Source: an uncultured Peptococcaceae bacterium
GTDB taxonomy: Bacteria; Bacillota; Peptococcia; Peptococcales; Peptococcaceae
Direction of reading: 5' to 3'
Length of the DNA stretch: 63,337 bases
Assembly: GCA_934229395.1 (NCBI GenBank)
Contig: CAKQDL010000004.1
Coordinates: 1-63,337, forward strand
Shown here: piece after piece, positions 1 through 8,864 of the stretch
How positions within the stretch are numbered: the stretch's first letter is position 1
How the letters are laid out: every line of letters begins with the position of its first letter
Notes under the pieces: model-generated
What the model was told of the DNA's origin: nothing
The model's database searches: none
Seen by the model: the letters and a program-made list of their open reading frames with translations, nothing else
Position numbers and translations under genes: made by a program

Positions 1-45
1 GTATTAACGCCATTCGAAAAGCACCAACAAGCACTTGCAGCATAA
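1..45 (+). CDS. 3' end of an unidentified gene (truncated by the window edge)
   Basis: Frame 1 is open from the first base and ends in a TAA at 43-45, encoding a tail that reads VLTPFEKHQQALAA. A good intrinsic terminator begins seven bases after this stop, which is what makes this frame the likely coding one; frame 2 stops at once, and frame 3 would have to read through the hairpin. Nothing about the function can be said from 14 residues. It converges with the sirtuin gene on the other strand. Confidence 0.45.
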   Translation, partial: VLTPFEKHQQALAA

Positions 46-51
46 ATAAAA

Positions 52-78
52 ACTGCCAAAAGCAGAGCCTTTGGCAGT
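52..78 (+). terminator. Intrinsic terminator of the partial gene
   Basis: Perfect 9-bp stem ACTGCCAAA / TTTGGCAGT with a 9-nt loop, A-rich before it and followed by ATAAAAATCTT. It lies just after the stop of the partial plus-strand gene. The T-run is weak on the plus strand; on the minus strand the A tract at 47-52 gives a better U-run, so it may work in both directions. Confidence 0.6.
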
Positions 79-95
79 ATAAAAATCTTATATTA

Positions 96-189
96 TTTCA
101 CTGTTCTATTGACGGGAAGCACACCAGAAGGGGAAGGCTTATTCTATTCATTTGAAGTCTGTATGTCTATTTCCCGCTCGTCCGCTTTT
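96..189. repeat. MITE-like intergenic repeat, truncated copy A
   Basis: The right half of this stretch (about 137-187) matches the right half of the repeat at 27372-27546: both read GAAGGCTT, then CTATTCATTTGAAG, then CTGTATGTCTATTTCCCG, and the end matches the terminal arm CTATTTCCCGCTCGTCC of the copy at 33435-33566. The left terminal arm is not recognisable, so this copy looks truncated. It abuts the sirtuin stop codon, as the other copies abut stop codons of their neighbours. Confidence 0.6.
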
Positions 190-1041
190 TTATTTTTCCA
201 AGAGTTTTTCAATCACAGCTTTGGCGTCCATATTGATAGAGGTGGATTTGTCTGCAATAGGAACGGGGATTTCTGGGTAGGCGATTTCTTCTTCGCTGTC
301 GGGATAATCGACTGTGACGCGGAAAAAATCCACCTTGTCTTTGTCGCGTTCGCCGACGATGCGTTCAAAGGGCACTCGGATGACACCGGCAGAGTTAAAA
401 CCAACGCCAAACTCAACAATGCAGGTTTTCCCCATCTCGCTTTCCTTTAAAAAGGCGCGGTAGCGCGCTTCTTGTGCTTCGTGGGCTTGGGTGTCGCGAA
501 AGGCCATTGTAAGTGGTGCTCCGCAGCGTGGGCAATGCGGCCAGTGCGCAGGCGCTAGACAACAGCTTTCGTCCACAAAGGGAAGAACCGCCTCTACCCA
601 GTCCTCTATGGGATAAGTGTCCTTAGTGCACTCGTCTGTGCAAAGGAGGGGGCCATAGCTGCCTTGGGCTTCAAAAATGCGTTCTCGTGGGAAACCAGCC
701 TTTATAAATTGCTCGTCAACGTTGGAGGTAATGACATGGTAGTTTTTCCCTTCCAAAAGATGCAAAAGCTCGCCATAGAGAGCCAAAGGCGGCATATCTA
801 TGAGCATGGTTTTGATGTGGCGGGCCAAATAGCCCCAGCGTTGGCCCTCTAGCCATCCCTTGTAGCTAAAGGTTTGATAATCACTGTGCACGCCCTGGGC
901 CCAAAGGGCGGGGTAATCGCGCTTAAAGGCTTTTTCATCGGCAAAGCTCAGGCCCGCCGCTGCCGAAAGGCCAGCGCCGGCGCCAATGAGCACATAGTCG
1001 GCGCTCTCTAGTGCCTGATGCAGTTTTTCTATATTTTCCAT
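190..1041 (-). CDS. SirTM-like sirtuin (NAD-dependent protein ADP-ribosyltransferase/deacylase family)
   Basis: Sir2-fold NAD-dependent enzyme of 283 residues. Visible motifs are the NAD-binding GAGAGLS near residues 20-26, TSNVD at 105-109 and a zinc site formed by C134/C138 (CTDEC) and C169/C172 (CPRC). The HG of ordinary sirtuins is replaced by QG at 126-127. N107, Q126 and R181 have the spacing of the N, Q and R that I recall as characteristic of SirTM proteins, which ADP-ribosylate a lipoylated GcvH-like carrier. No macrodomain, GcvH-L or LplA2 gene lies in the visible part of the locus, so partners, if any, lie left of the window or elsewhere. The start at 1041 is preceded by AAAGGAGC; an upstream ATG would add ten residues without a better ribosome site. 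Class assignment rests on motif spacing and is inference. Confidence 0.85.
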   Translation of the reverse strand: MENIEKLHQALESADYVLIGAGAGLSAAAGLSFADEKAFKRDYPALWAQGVHSDYQTFSYKGWLEGQRWGYLARHIKTMLIDMPPLALYGELLHLLEGKNYHVITSNVDEQFIKAGFPRERIFEAQGSYGPLLCTDECTKDTYPIEDWVEAVLPFVDESCCLAPAHWPHCPRCGAPLTMAFRDTQAHEAQEARYRAFLKESEMGKTCIVEFGVGFNSAGVIRVPFERIVGERDKDKVDFFRVTVDYPDSEEEIAYPEIPVPIADKSTSINMDAKAVIEKLLEK

Positions 1042-1054
1042 GGTAGCTCCTTTC

Positions 1055-1083
1055 AAAAAAGGGGCCGTCACTCAGACAGCCCC
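1055..1083 (-). terminator. Intrinsic terminator of the ABC/FtsX operon
   Basis: Stem GGGGCTGTC / GACGGCCCC on the minus strand with a 5-nt loop, followed directly by six T. It lies between the permease stop and the ribosome binding site of the sirtuin gene. Confidence 0.85.
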
Positions 1084-1088
1084 ATGCT

Positions 1089-3680
1089 TTATTCAACCGA
1101 CTTCAAGGATTCGGCCATGTGGATTTTGGAAATTTTCTTTTTCATAATGAATTGGGTAATCACGGCAAAGACCATGGTGAGCACAAAGGCAATGAGGTAT
1201 TTGTCTGGCGCTATCACAATGTCAAAGCGCAAGCCATCCACATTGATTTGCGTCATCACAAAGTAATGTAGTGCCTTCCCTAGTCCAAGGCCAAAAAGGG
1301 CACCAATCATGGTAAGAATGGTGTTTTCGCGGAACACGTAGGCATTGGTTTCCTTGGTGTAGAAGCCCAAGACCTTCAAGGTAGCAATTTCGCGAATGCG
1401 CTCGCTGATGTTGATGTTGGTGAGGTTGTAAAGCACGATAAAGGCCAGAGCGCCTGCACAGCAGATAATCACAAAGATGATGAGGTCGAGGCTGTCGAGC
1501 ATATCGCTGAACATATCCATCGAATCTTCAGAAAGGGACACGTTGGTGACCTTTTCATTTTCCATCATCTTGGCTGCCACCTCAGATTTATTCACGCCGT
1601 CGGCAAAATCGATGTAGGCAAAGTTGATTTCGCCCTTATCGAAGCCTTCTTTTAAGGTGTCACGGCTGATGTAGACGTTGTTTGAAATGTAGTTGTCAAA
1701 GACGCCACTCACGGTGAGGGTCTTTTCATACATGCTCGTGTCGTAAAGAGTGATGGTGTCCCCGGCTTCAACGCCCAAGCGGTCAGCCGTGCCACGGTCT
1801 AGGAGGATTTCGTCTTTTTTCGGGAAGGAGAGTGTTTCGTCGCCATCGTGCCAATCAAAGAAGGCACTGTAATCGCCCGCCTCTGGTGCGTTCACCGATA
1901 CTGAATGGGTGACGTTGTTGGCAGAAATATCCATCGTAAGGCGCGTGGAATAAAGACTTGCGTCGATGTCCTCCTTAAACTTTTCGGCTTGTGCCGTACG
2001 TTCCTTTTCGCTTGGCGCGTCAGAGAAGCTTTCGGTGGCATCGTAAACATCGATGGTTGTGTATTGGATATCGCCCACGCCTACAAAGTTGGCTTGAAGG
2101 CCCAAGGCTGCTACAATGAGCGCCGTGCATCCGCCAATGCCCAAAACCATCATAAAGAAGCGCCCCTTATAGCGGAAGAGGTTGCGCACAGTGATTTTTT
2201 GCAAAAAGCTCAGGCGTGACCAAAATGGTGTAATGCGTTCGAGCAGGTTGCGCTTGCCAGCCTTTGGTGCCTTTGGGCGAATGAGGTTGGCGGCTGTTTT
2301 GGCCAAATCGTTGCGGCCGCAAATCCACGTAACACCCATGGTGCAGAAGATGGCCACCACAATGGCCGTTACAAAGAGTGGCACATCAAAGAGATACGGC
2401 AGCTTTTCTGGGAAAGCATAATAGGTACTGTAGGCGCTCCAAAAGACAGCTGGAAGGCCAATGGTCCCGGCAAAGAAACCAAGAAGCGCGCCCAAAATGC
2501 CGGAAGAGCCTGAGTAAATCAGATACTTGCCTAAAATAGCCGTGCTCGAATAGCCCATGGATTTGAGCACGCCAATTTGTGTGCGTTGCTCGTTCATCAT
2601 ACGTGTCATGGTGGTGATGCACACCAAGGCCGCCACGAGGAAGAAGAAAATTGGGAAGACCTTGGCCACGCCGCTTATGATGGAGGAATCGTTTTTGAAG
2701 AACTGATAGCCCATATCCTCGTTGCGCGTCATCACATACACGTCTGGCTCATCAGGTGTTTTTTCGTCCAAGTCATCCAAAGCCGCTTGGGCTTTTTTTG
2801 CGCCCTCGCGCGCTTCTTTGAGCATCTCGTCTGTGGCGCCGGCAGCCTCGCCCATTTTTATAGCGTCGTTGGCTTTTTTGAGAGCTGCTGTGGCTTCCTT
2901 GCGCCCGTCCTCAATCTCTTCCATGACGTCGTCATAGTGCGCCGTGGCCAGGGCCAAGGTGGCGTCTTCGATAGCGTCCTCTTGAGCGTCTATGGCATCG
3001 TCGTAGGTATCGCTATACATTACGCCCTCGGCATCGCTCAAAAGATAGACCTCGCTGTAATACTCGGAGGTGTAGTTGTCCTCAGGCACATAGAACACGC
3101 TTTTGACCTCGCCAGAGCCAATATCGGTGGCAATGCGGCCAAGGCGCATATTAAGGGGTGAATCACAAACACCAACAATGGTCATCTCGTGCTCTTTAAG
3201 CGCATCCAAGGTATCTTTGGTGTTGTCCTTGGTGATGGTGATGGTTTTACCGATGTCGTCTTCGTCATAATAGGCATTATCGGCCAAGCATTCGTTGGCA
3301 TTTTTTGGCATACGCCCACTTTTTACCAATGGCTCATTCACGCCATCGGCAATAGATAAAAAGCGGCCTACAAATTCGCTGTCGCCGCCATCCTTGGCAA
3401 AAGCATCAAGCCTATAGGCGCCGGCGGCCTTTGTGACGTGGTCTTCCTTGGCCAAGGCCGCCACATCGTCATCATCAAAGCCCATGGTGGAAATAAGACG
3501 AAAATCGTAGTAGCCCTGTTTCTCAAGGTAGTCATTGGCCGAGGAAACCATCGTTTCCTCGCTCACCATAAGCCCCGACATAAAGCCAACACCTAGGGCC
3601 ACAATGGCCATAATGGCGATGTAGCGACCAAAGCTGGACTTGATTTCCCTGAGTGCTGACTTGAGTAAGCTTTTTGTCAT
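1089..3680 (-). CDS. ABC transporter permease, FtsX/MacB-like family
   Basis: Large membrane permease of about 863 residues with a duplicated FtsX architecture. There is one membrane segment near the N-terminus (around 20-40), a long extracytoplasmic domain, a helical block near 335-470, a second extracytoplasmic domain and three membrane segments at the end. The first extracytoplasmic domain contains an Ala/Glu/Lys-rich stretch near 250-310 that should form a coiled coil. Proteins of this type move lipids, peptides or antimicrobials out, or sense them, rather than import small solutes. ATP comes from the ATPase encoded directly upstream; its stop codon overlaps the ribosome binding site used here. 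I prefer ATG 3680 to the GTG at 3689 because AGGTGA sits five bases before it. The substrate cannot be read from the sequence. Confidence 0.9.
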   Translation of the reverse strand: MTKSLLKSALREIKSSFGRYIAIMAIVALGVGFMSGLMVSEETMVSSANDYLEKQGYYDFRLISTMGFDDDDVAALAKEDHVTKAAGAYRLDAFAKDGGDSEFVGRFLSIADGVNEPLVKSGRMPKNANECLADNAYYDEDDIGKTITITKDNTKDTLDALKEHEMTIVGVCDSPLNMRLGRIATDIGSGEVKSVFYVPEDNYTSEYYSEVYLLSDAEGVMYSDTYDDAIDAQEDAIEDATLALATAHYDDVMEEIEDGRKEATAALKKANDAIKMGEAAGATDEMLKEAREGAKKAQAALDDLDEKTPDEPDVYVMTRNEDMGYQFFKNDSSIISGVAKVFPIFFFLVAALVCITTMTRMMNEQRTQIGVLKSMGYSSTAILGKYLIYSGSSGILGALLGFFAGTIGLPAVFWSAYSTYYAFPEKLPYLFDVPLFVTAIVVAIFCTMGVTWICGRNDLAKTAANLIRPKAPKAGKRNLLERITPFWSRLSFLQKITVRNLFRYKGRFFMMVLGIGGCTALIVAALGLQANFVGVGDIQYTTIDVYDATESFSDAPSEKERTAQAEKFKEDIDASLYSTRLTMDISANNVTHSVSVNAPEAGDYSAFFDWHDGDETLSFPKKDEILLDRGTADRLGVEAGDTITLYDTSMYEKTLTVSGVFDNYISNNVYISRDTLKEGFDKGEINFAYIDFADGVNKSEVAAKMMENEKVTNVSLSEDSMDMFSDMLDSLDLIIFVIICCAGALAFIVLYNLTNINISERIREIATLKVLGFYTKETNAYVFRENTILTMIGALFGLGLGKALHYFVMTQINVDGLRFDIVIAPDKYLIAFVLTMVFAVITQFIMKKKISKIHMAESLKSVE

Positions 3681-3689
3681 CCTACTCAC

Positions 3690-4394
3690 CTACCATTCAA
3701 TATCATCAATAGACATTGGATTGGCATTGAGCTCCACGCTTTCCACCTGTCCGCTTCGTACGTGAACCACGCGGTCGGCCATTGGGCAAAGGGCGAGGTT
3801 GTGGGTCACGATGACAACGGTCATCTTGTTTTTGCGGCTTGTTTCCTGCAAGAGCTTCAAAATCAGCTTGCCTGTGTTGTAGTCCAAGGCCCCTGTTGGC
3901 TCGTCGCACAAAAGGAGCTTTGGATTTTTGGCCAAGGCACGGGCAATGGCCACGCGCTGCTGTTCGCCGCCAGAAAGCTGGGCTGGGAAGTTGTCCATGC
4001 GTCCCTCAAGGCCAACCTCCGCAAGCACCGTGGCTGGATTGGCTGGATTTTTGCCAATTTGGGTGGCAAGCTCTACATTTTCCAGCGCTGTAAGGTTTGG
4101 AATAAGGTTGTAAAATTGAAACACAAAGCCAATATCGTCGCGGCGGTAGGTGGTGAGTGTCTTGTCGCCATAGGTGGCAATGTTTTTGCCATCGAGCCAC
4201 ACCTCGCCAGATGTGAGGCTGTCCATCCCGCCTAAAATATTGAGCAGCGTCGTCTTGCCGGCCCCAGAGGCGCCGACAATCACACAAATTTCGCCTTCGT
4301 TGATGTCGAAGGTGGCGTCCTTTAGGGCGTCAATATCTACAGAACCTACGTGATAGGTTTTTTTGACCGCGCGTAGGCTAATAAAAGGTTCCAT
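3690..4394 (-). CDS. ABC transporter ATP-binding protein, LolD/MacB family
   Basis: Cytoplasmic ATPase subunit of 234 residues, usual size for the family. Walker A is GASGAGKT at 41-48, the Q-loop is FVFQFYN near 90, the signature LSGGEQQ is at 140-146 and Walker B is LLLCDEP at 160-166, followed by the TGALD typical of LolD/MacB ATPases and the switch His in VTHN. It is encoded directly before the FtsX-type permease and forms an operon with it. An in-frame ATG at 4403 touches the GAGAGG ribosome site, so ATG 4394, nine bases downstream, is the more likely start. Confidence 0.93.
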   Translation of the reverse strand: MEPFISLRAVKKTYHVGSVDIDALKDATFDINEGEICVIVGASGAGKTTLLNILGGMDSLTSGEVWLDGKNIATYGDKTLTTYRRDDIGFVFQFYNLIPNLTALENVELATQIGKNPANPATVLAEVGLEGRMDNFPAQLSGGEQQRVAIARALAKNPKLLLCDEPTGALDYNTGKLILKLLQETSRKNKMTVVIVTHNLALCPMADRVVHVRSGQVESVELNANPMSIDDIEW

Positions 4395-4486
4395 GCGAAC
4401 CATCCTCTCTTATATCTTTACTATACTTCATTATAACACGTTCCGCAGCGCGCGACACGCTACAAATCCTCAGAGCTGTCATCCCA

Positions 4487-4515
4487 CAAAAAAGCCCCGC
4501 TACGCGAGCGGGGCT
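4487..4515 (-). terminator. Intrinsic terminator of the recG-rsmD operon
   Basis: Perfect stem AGCCCCGC / GCGGGGCT with a 7-nt loop; on the minus strand it is followed by TTTTTT. It lies downstream of the DivIVA-like gene and separates it from the ABC ATPase. Confidence 0.9.
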
Positions 4516-4550
4516 GATGAAGCATTTTTGTGGATAACGGTGCTTTTCTC

Positions 4551-5057
4551 TTATTCTTCTGTATGAACGTCGAAATTGGCTGGCGCTGGGCGATTTTGTT
4601 GCATAGAATCAATAGATTTTTGAATATCAGCGCGGCCTTCTTGTACCACTTCGTAGTAAACGGTGAGTTGGTTTTCAAGCTTGTCCATCAAATCATGGGC
4701 ATACAAAAAGGCACCTTCGATGATTTCGTGGGCTTGGTCGTTGGCGTGGTTCATGATGTTTTCGGCTTCAGCATTGGCAAGGCGAACGATTTCATCCTCA
4801 GCAATGAGGTTTTTCGCGTGTTCCTTGGCAGCCTGCACAATTTTGTCGTGCTCTTCTTGGGCTGCAGCGATGATGCGCTCTTCGTCTTTTTTAATCCATT
4901 GCGCGTCTTGCACAGCAACTGGAATGGCGTTGCGAAGCTCATCAATGAGTTCGTACACTGCTGTTTCATCAAGGATGATTTGTTCCTTGTTGAAAACAGG
5001 TTGCTTGGCATTTTCTGCCATATAGGCTAATTTGTCAATTAAATCTAAGATTTCCAT
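4551..5057 (-). CDS. Coiled-coil, DivIVA/ATP-synthase-B-like conserved protein
   Basis: 168-residue soluble protein, almost entirely helical. Residues about 55-125 are rich in Ala, Glu, Lys and Gln with heptad-like spacing, as in DivIVA-like or ATP synthase b-like coiled coils. The Pro-rich tail is short and acidic. No catalytic motif is visible. It lies 16 bases after rsmD in the recG-rsmD operon, a position where clostridial relatives often have an uncharacterised coiled-coil protein. A role in cell envelope or division scaffolding is a guess from the fold only. The start has GGAGG six bases upstream. Confidence 0.75.
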   Translation of the reverse strand: MEILDLIDKLAYMAENAKQPVFNKEQIILDETAVYELIDELRNAIPVAVQDAQWIKKDEERIIAAAQEEHDKIVQAAKEHAKNLIAEDEIVRLANAEAENIMNHANDQAHEIIEGAFLYAHDLMDKLENQLTVYYEVVQEGRADIQKSIDSMQQNRPAPANFDVHTEE

Positions 5058-5073
5058 AATAGTACCTCCAGCA

Positions 5074-5625
5074 TTATTCTGACAATCTAAAGAAATTTAG
5101 TACCGTATCTCCGTAGGTTTTGCTTTTATATAGCTCTAATTCGTCCATGTTGGGCGAAAAAGGTATACTTTTCGAGTGTTCTGAAACGAGTATAGCATAT
5201 TTTGATAATAATTGATACTTTATCAAGGAAAAAAAGACATCCTCGTAGAGATTTTTGCGATAAGGCGGATCGAGAAAAACAAGGTCAAATTTCTCGCCGG
5301 CGAGGCTAGATAAAACGCTGCGCGCATCACCTTGAATGACGCGTGTGCGGTCCTCTAAGCGCAGCTTTTTGATGTTGGCGCGAATGACCTTGATGGCTTG
5401 GGGATCATTTTCTATAAAAACGGCACGGCTGGCGCCACGGCTCAGTGCCTCTAAACCCAAATTGCCGGTGCCTGCAAAAGCGTCAAGGACCACAGCCTCT
5501 GGCTCAATGTCCATTTGAATAACGTTAAAAAGCCCTTCCTTGACGCGGTCGGCCGTTGGGCGTGTGTTCATGCCTGGCACCGCATCGAGTTTGGTGCCAC
5601 GGTTGTTTCCTGCTATGATTCTCAT
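5074..5625 (-). CDS. rsmD: 16S rRNA (guanine(966)-N2)-methyltransferase
   Basis: 183-residue Rossmann methyltransferase that modifies G966 of 16S rRNA in the small subunit, using S-adenosylmethionine. The AdoMet loop DAFAGTGNLG is at 48-57 and the amino-methyltransferase motif DPPY is at 119-122. The N-terminal MRIIAGNNRG and TRPTADRVKEGLFN are typical of RsmD. It lies between recG and the coiled-coil gene with only 8 and 16 bases separating them, so the three genes are very likely cotranscribed. AGGAGA precedes the start. Confidence 0.95.
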   Translation of the reverse strand: MRIIAGNNRGTKLDAVPGMNTRPTADRVKEGLFNVIQMDIEPEAVVLDAFAGTGNLGLEALSRGASRAVFIENDPQAIKVIRANIKKLRLEDRTRVIQGDARSVLSSLAGEKFDLVFLDPPYRKNLYEDVFFSLIKYQLLSKYAILVSEHSKSIPFSPNMDELELYKSKTYGDTVLNFFRLSE

Positions 5626-5633
5626 ACTATCTC

Positions 5634-7655
5634 CTATGGAATGATTTTTTTGTCGATGGTGCTAATCATCACTTGTGCGCCTTCTGTAAGCTGGCTTTCA
5701 TTCAGCTCGTGCGCGATTTGGCTCGCTATGGCCAGCTCTCTTTGGTGAAATCCTGGGCGTGCCAAATGGAAAAGGCCCTGCCCATGCTGGCGCATACCGA
5801 GGAGCTCCCCGGGCCCGCGCTGGCGCAAATCCTCTTCAGCAATTGCAAAGCCATCGTTAGAGGTGGCCATAAGCTTGAGCCGCGCCTGACTTTCCTTGCT
5901 TGTGGCATCGCTCACTAGGATGCAGTAGCTTTTTTCTGCCCCTCTCCCCACGCGTCCGCGCAGCTGGTGCAATTGGGCCAGGCCAAAGCGCTCGGCGTTC
6001 ATCACAACCATCACCGTAGCGTTTGGCACATCAACACCCACTTCAATAACGGTGGTCGATACCAGTGCGTCCAGCTCGCCATCGCAGAAGGCGCGCATCA
6101 CCTCTGTTTTTTCGTCGGCCTTCATGCGCCCGTGCAAGAGGCCCACGCGAAAGCCCAAAAGATGGCTTTTGTTCAAGCTTTCGGCCAAACGGGTGGCGTT
6201 TTCTAGGTCCATGACCTCACTTTCCTCTACCAAGGGGCAGACGATGAAGACCTGGCGTCCGCGACCTAGCTCCTCGCGTATAAAGCCATACATGGCACCG
6301 AGGCGTGGCGAATTGATCCACATGGTTTGGATTTTTTTGCGGTTGGCTGGCATCTCGTCAATCACCGTCAGCGCCAAATTGCCATAGACCGTGAGGGCCA
6401 AGGAACGCGGAATCGGCGTGGCGGTGGTCACTAGTAAATCCGGATGGTTGCCTTTTTTTTCTAGGGCGTCACGCTGGCGCACCCCAAAACGGTGCTGCTC
6501 GTCAATGACCACAAGGCTCAAGTCGCGAAAGACAACAGGGTCCTCCAAAAGGGCATGGGTGCCTATAATGGCATCAATATCGCCTGCAGCAAGCTTGGCC
6601 AATACCTCGTTCTTTTCCTTTTTCTTGAGGCTCCCTGTAAGGAGGCCCACGCGCACACCAAGAGGTTCAAAGGCAGCCACAGCCCCCTTATAATGCTGGC
6701 GCGCCAAGACATCCGTTGGCGCCATAAGGGCCGCTTGCTTGCCATTAGAGATGGCTAGGAGCATGGCGTAGAAAGCCACATTCGTTTTGCCACTCCCTAC
6801 ATCGCCCTGAAGCAGGCGGTGCATTTGGCTTTCCTCGCTCATATCGTGTACAATGTCATGGATGGCGCGCTTTTGGGCACCTGTGAGGTCGTAGGGCAAG
6901 CGGGACACAAAATCATCGGCCAAATGGGGCAGGGCCGTGTGGGCAAAACCACCATTTTTTTTACGCTTGTTGACCTCGCCCCAAAGGGTCAGGGCTAGAA
7001 ATTCATAAATAATGAGGTTTTCCATGGCCATGGAAGCGTCCGCCATATCCTCTGGATGGTGCATTCGGTAAATGGCCTCGCGGTAGCGCAAAAGGCCATG
7101 GCGGCGACGCACCTCTTCATCCATAGGCTCGGGCAAATCGCTAAGGGCCGAAAGGCCACGGTCGACCACGCGCATAACATCGACTTTCGTGAGCCCATCT
7201 GTTAAACTATAAATCGGATGAAGACTGAGGGCCTTTTTTAAATCGTTCTCGTTAGAAATAACGCACCATTCGTTGACGCTGATTTGCAGGCCGTAGCGCG
7301 TATCCACGCGCCCATAAACCAAGACCTTCGTGCCTGGAAACACAGAGCGCGTCACCTGGCCACCAAACCAGGTAACAGCAATTTCGCCCTGCTCGCCGCT
7401 TAAAATGGCGCGGGTCATTTTAAGCCCCCTGCGTTGGGTGCTTACATTTTCCAAATGCAAGACCACGCCCACAAAAACGGCGTGCTCCACCTCATAAAGG
7501 GCGCTCACAGGCAAAAGCTGGCTCCAGTCCTCATAACGATAAGGATAAAAATGCACAGCATCATAGAGGGAATATATCCCCAGCTTGTGCAAAAGTGCTT
7601 CTTTTTTGGGGCCAATTTTGGGCACGGTCCCAACCCCATCTGTTAAATGCGCCAT
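5634..7655 (-). CDS. recG: ATP-dependent DNA helicase RecG
   Basis: 673-residue branch-migration helicase that remodels stalled forks and recombination intermediates. The N-terminal wedge/OB domain covers roughly 1-250 and binds branched DNA. Helicase motifs follow: GDVGSGKT (Walker A), DEQHRFG (DEAD-like box), TATPIPRSLAL (motif III) and QLRGRVGRG (motif VI). ATG 7655 (protein MAHLTDGVGTV) fits the start of RecG proteins; the 36 upstream in-frame residues overlap the leader of the divergent gene and are not RecG-like. It is the first gene of the recG-rsmD-coiled-coil operon and is divergent from the HAD gene, with 28 bases between the two starts. Confidence 0.96.
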   Translation of the reverse strand: MAHLTDGVGTVPKIGPKKEALLHKLGIYSLYDAVHFYPYRYEDWSQLLPVSALYEVEHAVFVGVVLHLENVSTQRRGLKMTRAILSGEQGEIAVTWFGGQVTRSVFPGTKVLVYGRVDTRYGLQISVNEWCVISNENDLKKALSLHPIYSLTDGLTKVDVMRVVDRGLSALSDLPEPMDEEVRRRHGLLRYREAIYRMHHPEDMADASMAMENLIIYEFLALTLWGEVNKRKKNGGFAHTALPHLADDFVSRLPYDLTGAQKRAIHDIVHDMSEESQMHRLLQGDVGSGKTNVAFYAMLLAISNGKQAALMAPTDVLARQHYKGAVAAFEPLGVRVGLLTGSLKKKEKNEVLAKLAAGDIDAIIGTHALLEDPVVFRDLSLVVIDEQHRFGVRQRDALEKKGNHPDLLVTTATPIPRSLALTVYGNLALTVIDEMPANRKKIQTMWINSPRLGAMYGFIREELGRGRQVFIVCPLVEESEVMDLENATRLAESLNKSHLLGFRVGLLHGRMKADEKTEVMRAFCDGELDALVSTTVIEVGVDVPNATVMVVMNAERFGLAQLHQLRGRVGRGAEKSYCILVSDATSKESQARLKLMATSNDGFAIAEEDLRQRGPGELLGMRQHGQGLFHLARPGFHQRELAIASQIAHELNESQLTEGAQVMISTIDKKIIP

Positions 7656-7683
7656 CTCACCACCCCTTACCTTGGAGGTTCTT

Positions 7684-8322
7684 ATGAAAAAATATTCTAC
7701 ATTTCTCTTTGATTTTGACGGTACGCTCCTAGACAGCAACAACCACGTCATCAGCTGCTTCAAAAAAGCCTTTATGGAAACCGTTGGCTACGCGCCTACA
7801 GACGCCGAAATCACCGCCACCTTTGGTATTCCCTTGGCCAAGGCTCTCCGTGACCTCAATCCCGAGCACGCCGAAGAGATTTTGGATTGCTACCGCAAGC
7901 ATTCCGATGCCTTGGGCTTCTCTCTATTGCGTTCCTTCGAGGGTGCGCGCGATTTGCTCAAGGGCCTAAAGGAAAAAGGCGCCACCGTGGCCATTGTCAC
8001 AGGCAAAAAAGAAATCAACGCCGCGCCACAAATGGCCTTTATTGGTATTGATGCCTATGTGGACTTGCTCGTTGGGCCAGAGCGCACCGTGCTCCATAAG
8101 CCCAACCCAGCGCCAATAGAATTTGCCCTAGAGGCCTTGGGTGCCCAAAGAGAGGACGCCATCATGATTGGCGATAGCCCCAACGACATCCTCTGCGGCA
8201 AGAACGCCCAGGTAGATACCATGGGCGTGCGCTTTACTGCCCTGCCTCTTGAGCTTCTCCTGGCCACCGAGCCTGATTATATGGTCGATGACCTCGCCGA
8301 CATTTTGGATTTTGCGCGCTGA
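7684..8322 (+). CDS. HAD-superfamily hydrolase, PpaX/phosphoglycolate-phosphatase-like
   Basis: 212-residue cytoplasmic phosphatase. Motif I is DFDGT at 10-14, with D10 as expected nucleophile and D12 as acid/base. Motif II is the Thr in IVTG, and motif IV is GDSPNDI. A helical cap lies between motifs I and II. The size and sequence resemble PpaX pyrophosphatase and Gph phosphoglycolate phosphatase; the substrate cannot be decided. The start at ATG 7684 has GGAGG at 7674-7678. Its stop is immediately followed by the stop of coaD on the other strand, with no base between them. Confidence 0.88.
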   Translation: MKKYSTFLFDFDGTLLDSNNHVISCFKKAFMETVGYAPTDAEITATFGIPLAKALRDLNPEHAEEILDCYRKHSDALGFSLLRSFEGARDLLKGLKEKGATVAIVTGKKEINAAPQMAFIGIDAYVDLLVGPERTVLHKPNPAPIEFALEALGAQREDAIMIGDSPNDILCGKNAQVDTMGVRFTALPLELLLATEPDYMVDDLADILDFAR

Positions 8323-8799
8323 TTATTTGCAGCGCTCAATCAAGGCTTCGTACACAGGCTCCGACACAAAATCGCGAATATCACCGTGAAGAGAGGCAAT
8401 GTTACGAATCATGCTTGAGGACACGAGGGAATAGTCGCCATCGGCGGTAAAAAAGACGGTGTCGATATCTGGATTGAGATGGCGGTTAAAAGAGGCCATC
8501 TGCATTTCGTATTCAAAATCGGTAATCACACGCAGCCCGCGGACAATGGCCACTGCATTTCGGTTCTTGGCATAATCGACCAAGAGGCCGGAGAATTTCT
8601 CAGTCTCTACATTGTCCCACTCTAGGGTGCTCTTTTTGACCAAATCCACGCGCTCGTCCACCGTGAAGAGGGTTTGCTTGTAGGTTTCTTCGGCAACGGC
8701 GATGTAGACCTTGTCAAAAAGTCCAGCCGCGCGTTCGATGATGGACATATGTCCACGAGTGATTGGATCAAAGGTGCCTGAGTATACTGCGATTTTCAT
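8323..8799 (-). CDS. coaD: Pantetheine-phosphate adenylyltransferase
   Basis: 158 residues, normal CoaD length. It transfers AMP from ATP to 4'-phosphopantetheine, the penultimate step of coenzyme A synthesis. The nucleotidyltransferase motif TRGH is at 14-17, preceded by YSGTFDP. RGLRVITDFEYEMQMA, the 4'-phosphopantetheine-contacting segment, and the ATP-binding SSSMIR loop are also present. It is monocistronic here: the dnaE terminator lies upstream and the convergent HAD gene downstream. GGAAGAT precedes the start. Confidence 0.96.
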   Translation of the reverse strand: MKIAVYSGTFDPITRGHMSIIERAAGLFDKVYIAVAEETYKQTLFTVDERVDLVKKSTLEWDNVETEKFSGLLVDYAKNRNAVAIVRGLRVITDFEYEMQMASFNRHLNPDIDTVFFTADGDYSLVSSSMIRNIASLHGDIRDFVSEPVYEALIERCK

Positions 8800-8864
8800 G
8801 TGTATCTTCCTTACTATAATGGTATCAATTCATACGTCTATGAATCCCTACCATATTAACACAA

